Part shown: positions 59,801 to 64,000 of the stretch, piece after piece
Position numbering within the stretch: position 1 is the stretch's first letter
Layout of the letters: every line of letters starts with the position of its first letter
Source of the DNA: Vitellaria paradoxa
Lineage: Eukaryota > Streptophyta > Magnoliopsida > Ericales > Sapotaceae
Reading direction: 5' to 3'
Length of the DNA: 64,000 nucleotides
Assembly (NCBI GenBank): GCA_019916065.1
Contig: CM034236.1
Location: 55,022,690-55,086,689 of the forward strand
Notes under the pieces: generated by a model
Told to the model about the DNA's origin: nothing
The model's input: only the letters and a program-made list of their open reading frames with translations
Database searches by the model: none
Program-made: the position numbers and the translations under genes

Positions 59801-62087
59801 TAATTAGCTGCCCCGTTTAAAATGTAAAACTAACCAAAAAAAAATTAAAAAGTTAGTTGTTAAAAATTTATTTTTTTTTCAAACATAAAAAAGAAAATTA
59901 ATTATTTAATAACTAGTTAGTAATCAATTAAAAAAATTAACATTTTTTCTTTTCAAATTCCACCGAACTTCCCGGTTAAAATCATATTCAAGCAGAAGAA
60001 AAAAAAAAAAATTTGTGCGGTCAGCATTTACTGGCAGCGGGCTAACATCACTTGGTGATGTTAGTCTCCCGCTTCCCCTCCACAGAGCTGGGGCAGTGGA
60101 CCTGCACATTAGTGGCCCCTCAAATGATAGCCCCGTTACTGTTACAAATAGCCCCGCAACATCACTCCCACGTCCCCTCCGCTTTCCCTCCATAAAGCTG
60201 GGGTAGTGGACCTGCACATTAGTGGCCCCTGAAATGACAGCCCCGATTACAGTTGCATATAGCCCCGCACGGCATTCCTACTAGGTACAATTTTAAATTT
60301 ATTTTTCAACGGCTACAAATTCAGATATTGTTATGATCACAAGATTTTTATTTGATTATTCTTTTTAAAATCTCCAAAATTAGTTAAAATATACATAAAC
60401 GGGTAACAACAACTAAGTTGTGAAACTTGTATTCTCTCACTCCTCTGTTTTTTTTTTTTTTTCTATTCAAATAACATTTTTGACTCATTTTTACAAAAAA
60501 TTTATCATTATTTGTTCGTAATTTATAATTTTACCCCTTGCGATGTGTTAAACATAAACCCGACAAAAGAGTCTAAACACAACAAAATTCGACTCGACTC
60601 GGCTCGACTCACTTACATTCTTATTCGTCTTATATTATTTCTTACAATAAGCTTACAAATCACGTTTAAAATTTTACTAGTCATTTTATTAACTCGCGTA
60701 AATAACACTTTGTGATAACCTACTGTTAATAAAAAGAAAAGAAAAGAAAATAATAAATAAAACGCTAGCAATCTCAGTAAGTTTGGACTGACACAGTAGG
60801 GAGTTTATTAAGAATTTAAAATTGGTGGAATTGCAAGTAATATTCTAGTTTAGTATGAGACTACGAAAGCAATTAACTACACCATTTTTGTTTCTATATC
60901 ACACAGCTGTTGGAAAAAAAAAAAAAAAAAAAAAAAAACAAGACGTTCATTTACTTCTTAATCAAACTGAGTAAAACAAAAAATTAATTAATGTGCAGGT
61001 TCCATTCTACGCAGGCGCTCAACTAACTGGAGCCATATCCGCGTCGTTTACACTGAGAATACTGCTGAAACCAATAAAGCATGTAGGCACCACATCACCA
61101 GCAGGATCACACCTTCAGGCTCTGATAATGGAGATTGTCGTCACGTTTTCAATGATGTTCGTCACTTCAGCCGTCGCAACTGATACCAAAGCTGTAAGAT
61201 TAGCCGATCAGATCATAGACTGTTAATATTTCTCACTTTCATTAATTGCATTTCAATTTCCTTCCTCCTTCACCATTAAATCTTCTTAATTATTTTTCCA
61301 TATTGGCACAGATAGGAGAGCTAGCGGGTGTAGCAGTTGGTTCCGCAGTGTGCATTACTTCCATCTTGGCCGGGTAAATTGAATGTAGCACTAACCACCC
61401 CCCCCCCCCCGGGGCAAAAAATAATAATAATCGACCACATGCACAAACAGCACATGGAATGCAGGACATAGAGCCAAAGGCAAATTATAATTAAAATGAA
61501 ACAAGTTGGTCTAGTCCATAGTCTCAATCAAGGTTGGCTCAAAATTATGAATCAAATTTGAATTACAATTTTTCAGATCATTATACTATTAAATGCAATA
61601 ATTAAGATTTTGGATCAATAAAATAATACCCAACTAGCTTTTCACTCAAATTAAACTATTCAGACTTGACTAGTTCGATTCAATTAGCATTTCACTCAAA
61701 TTAAATCCAAAAGAAAAAACAAATTGAACCATAAGTGATGTTTTAAAGAGAAACCTATTGCATCTAAACTAATCTTTTAAAGTTGTTAAGTTTAATGGGT
61801 CTAATTCCAATACCCCATCTATTTGGCTTTGTTTTATTTATAACCTAATTTGTAACTAAATAAGGCAGGATTATGAAGCGAAATTAATCATATACGCAAT
61901 ATAAAAGAAACTAACTAGTCTGTCCAGTGACATCTTCAGACCAGTATCAGGAGGATCAATGAACCCGGCAAGGACAATTGGTCCTGCAATAGCCAGTGAC
62001 TATTATGACGGAATTTGGGTATATGTGGTGGGCCCAGTTTCAGGAACATTACTTGGGGCATTCTCCTACGATCTTATCCGAATGTGA
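56802..62087 (+). CDS. NIP2: NIP2/Lsi1-type aquaporin (NIP group III), C-tail truncated
   Basis: Membrane channel of the NOD26-like family, group III, which passes silicic acid, and often arsenite and boric acid, across the plasma membrane. Exons 56,802-56,930, 57,624-57,848, 60,999-61,193, 61,312-61,373 and 61,940-62,087 join in frame to 252 aa; all introns are GT-AG. Both NPA boxes are present ([18 protein letters not shown]). The aromatic/arginine filter reads G-S-G-R: G in [10 protein letters not shown] in CITSILAG, then G and R in GGSMNPAR. Counting by codon gives exactly 108 residues between the NPA motifs, the spacing reported for silicon-permeable NIP2 proteins. The C-terminus is short: after SYDLIRM a TGA precedes codons for DKPVQA, a usual NIP2 tail, then a stop. 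Exon 1 starts [10 protein letters not shown], which gives correct phase to exon 2. Intron 2 is swollen to 3.15 kb by fold-back repeats. Confidence 0.92.
57043..57090. repeat. (CA)n(TA)n microsatellite in aquaporin intron 1
   Basis: A CA run (about 57,043-57,063) passes directly into a TA run (57,067-57,089). Intronic, likely polymorphic. Confidence 0.9.
58590..60092. repeat. 1.5-kb fold-back in aquaporin intron 2
   Basis: The left half (58,590 to about 59,350) is an imperfect reverse complement of the right half (to 60,092). Outer pair: AGTGATGGAAGCCCGCTGCC against GGCAGCGGGCTAACATCACT. Innermost pair: a ~130-bp near-perfect stem, ATCAATCAACCTAACAATTT (59,215) against AAATTGTTAGGTTGATTGAT (59,482). 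The middle layers are copies of the AGTTAACTTTTT-type MITE. It looks like MITEs nested one within another. Non-coding. Confidence 0.75.
60084..60275. repeat. Tandem ~100-bp duplication, GC-rich, in intron 2
   Basis: Two copies of a unit with TGGACCTGCACATTAGTGGC and ATAGCCCCGCA (about 60,090-60,165 and 60,192-60,275) beside the fold-back. Far GC-richer than the surrounding intron. Frames across it on both strands are not genes. Confidence 0.8.
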
Positions 62088-62140
62088 GACAAACCGGTCC
62101 AAGCAAGAAACTAACTAGTCTATTTGGTGACATCTTTGCC
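61908..62140. repeat. Direct repeat of intron-4 end in the aquaporin 3' region
   Basis: AGAAACTAACTAGTCT plus GTGACATCTT occurs at 61,908-61,938, the end of intron 4, and again at 62,106-62,136 right after the codons for the lost C-tail. The second copy explains why the old tail reading stops at TAA after six residues. Confidence 0.75.
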
Positions 62141-62778
62141 TGACAAGCAGCTGCAATAATGACCAGGGGACAGTCAGTGATCCTCTCAATTCTCTGTAGA
62201 AAATGCAAGGAAACGCATATAACCCGATCATAAACATATATATGTATGTATGAATGTATGTATGCATGCATGACTGCCTACTCGTTTTAGGCATTAGTGT
62301 TTTCATTTACCTTTCTTTTGAACGTCTTTATTATTAATACAATACAACAATGTACGGGAGGTCAATTTTACGAAGGCATGTCTCATGAGTACTCGTTAAT
62401 TTGTATGCAACTTTGAATACAATCGTCATTTGGATTCAAAAGAACCAAAACTGCAAAGCAATTTACACTTCCCAGTCTGTATAAAAGAACAAGGCCTCAA
62501 TGTGATTGTCAAACTGGCTCAGGGATCAGAAGATTGATCATAATAAATATCTCCCAATAAATCGAGCACTGGGATGAATACAATTGCATGCATGCAATCT
62601 TTTCTTAATTATATATTCATTTGTTAAACCTTTAGAAATAAATACCAAAAAGGATTCAAATGCAAATAGTAATACACAATACAGTGTGCGTCAATATATG
62701 AGCAAATGCTTTGTGATAAAGCAATCGGCAACCAAGGGCTGAAGTTCCTCACTTATCACGGGATTCTGCAAACACATC
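62088..62778. other. Gap between aquaporin and SMC4 (3' ends converge)
   Basis: 3' flanks of two convergent genes. A short ATGTATGCATG-type repeat lies at about 62,240-62,270. No gene seen; the minus-strand frames at 62,074-62,306 come from this repeat. Confidence 0.6.
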
Positions 62779-63493
62779 CTAAGCTGCTTTTTCACAAACC
62801 ACAAAGCTTCCTGGGTTAATGGTAATGCTCTTTGTGCAATTATCAGTTTTGTAGATTCCAACAAGCCGGTCTGCCAATTCAAACATGTTGTTTCTGAGGC
62901 TGCAGCAACAGAAAAACAACCATAGCATGAGAACGTTTACATGAAGAGCTTGGTGATACTCCAAGATTTCATCCAACACACCTGATGATTATAAATTGCG
63001 CATCCTTTGTACGATCTTTCACATAATGTCCCACAATTGAAACATTCTTAAAATCTGCCATAATATACGAACAAAATGCAAGTGAAACTGGGGATGAAAA
63101 CTGAGTTAAAAGGAAAATTAAAACAAAAAGTCTTATATCAAATCATTCGACAAACATACCCAGAGCTGCATCAATTTCATCCATAACATAAAGTGGAGTA
63201 GGTTTGTAGTGGTGGAGTGCGAAAACAAGAGCTAACGAGCTTAGCGTCTGAAATCAATAGAAAGAAAACATAAATAAGTTTCATGGAGTGTAACAGACAG
63301 GCAAACAATAATTAAAAAGGCATTTGAATTGAAGCCATCAATGCATTCCAGATTGTACCTTTTCACCACCAGATAAGTTAGCAATATTTTTCCAGCTCTT
63401 CTTAGGTGGCCTTACACTGAAAACAACACCTTCGGAGAAAGGATCCAAAGAGTCCACTAATTCAAGTTCTGCATCACCTCCAAGAGTGATCAT
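62779..63493 (-). CDS. SMC4: Condensin subunit SMC4, last four exons (partial)
   Basis: C-terminal ATPase head of the condensin SMC4 subunit, which with SMC2 compacts mitotic chromosomes using ATP. Exons on the minus strand are 63,493-63,359, 63,247-63,160, 63,054-62,982 and 62,899-62,779 (TAG), all GT-AG and in phase. They read [20 protein letters not shown], then [10 protein letters not shown], the ABC signature LSGGEKTLSSLAL, Walker B with D-loop [12 protein letters not shown], and the switch-like end [17 protein letters not shown]. The [10 protein letters not shown] stretch and [10 protein letters not shown] are of SMC4 type rather than SMC2 or SMC3. The protein ends CEKAA. Upstream exons lie beyond the right end of the window; 63,494-64,000 looks wholly intronic. 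Intact as far as visible. Confidence 0.93.
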
Positions 63494-64000
63494 CTGCAGC
63501 AAGATCATAAATGGCTATAATCATTGCCAAATGAATGTGCAAACGATCATGAGAGATAACATCTCTGTTAAATGTGTACAAACAAATCTCAACTTCAGCT
63601 GGCACCCAGTTGCACAGAAAGCAAGAACAACATCAGAGGAAGAAGAAAAAAAGGTTCATTTAAATAGCCATGGCACCAAGAAGGAACAACGTACTGAATA
63701 CCAACAACTTAAAATTTGAGCAAAGCCAAAGGTTTAGATACACATTCAAATCATGCATCTCGTAAAACCCCCAATGTCAAAAGCTATGTTACATGGACTC
63801 AAGTATGAGTGTTGGTTGCAGATATGTGAACCTTCCTAAACCTTAATTTTAGGATATCGGAATATATATCCAGTCATTGGATATGGATACTTGGACACAT
63901 CATGAACCAATATTGTTAAAATACCGATTTAAATTTTAAAATCTTACGATTTTACGATATTAGAATATGAAAACTTGTTCTATTTTATGTAAAATCTTAA
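63494..64000 (-). other. SMC4 intron
   Basis: Begins (minus-strand 3' end) with an acceptor reading CTTGCTGCAG next to the exon at 63,493. No SMC-like coding was found up to the window edge. A small frame at 63,486-63,719 on the plus strand is not a gene. Confidence 0.6.

Overview
The window is AT-rich nuclear DNA from a flowering plant, most likely a eudicot tree or shrub; the species cannot be told from the sequence. Evidence: GT-AG split genes of plant families (AVT1I-type amino acid transporter, PLS-class PPR protein, NIP-III aquaporin, S-like RNase relative, condensin SMC4) and dense Tourist-like MITEs and tRNA-derived SINEs. Only about 8 kb belongs to recognisable genes; the rest is intergenic DNA and repeats.

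The dominant structure is a very large, old inverted duplication. Bases 1-18,434 are the diverged reverse complement of about 28,985-49,487, around a unique centre of about 10.5 kb. The left arm probably continues beyond the window. Each arm carries an intact three-exon AVT1I-like transporter gene: plus strand 11,816-14,380, minus strand 32,103-34,485. The two proteins are both 432 aa, with about 24 hand-counted differences. The inner breakpoint lies inside a PPR gene: the complete gene (27,749-29,299) is in the centre and right arm, and only its last ~100 codons are in the left arm (18,166-18,434, minus). Since duplicating, the arms have gained private insertions: SINEs and Tourist MITEs on the left; a 970-bp element, a CTGCAG-type MITE and a 2.44-kb insertion with a 146-bp satellite on the right. 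Several are flanked by target-site duplications that can be read by comparison with the empty site on the other arm.

The unique centre (18.4-29.0 kb) holds a three-exon gene for an 84-aa predicted secreted peptide precursor with a C-terminal Asp-Tyr motif (21,844-22,262), and a minus-strand RNase T2 relative (24,217-25,625) that has lost its catalytic histidines and is probably a pseudogene.

Right of the palindrome (49.5-64 kb) are a repeat-rich gap, a 2.7-kb terminal-inverted-repeat element with a two-step tandem array (53,856-56,565), a five-exon NIP2/Lsi1-type aquaporin gene (56,802-62,087), and the last four exons of SMC4 on the minus strand (62,779-63,493). The aquaporin has the G-S-G-R filter and exactly 108 residues between its NPA motifs, the pattern linked to silicon permeability, but its C-terminal tail is cut by a stop codon. 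Its second intron contains a 1.5-kb fold-back. The genes are independent loci and no operon-like or shared pathway logic is apparent.
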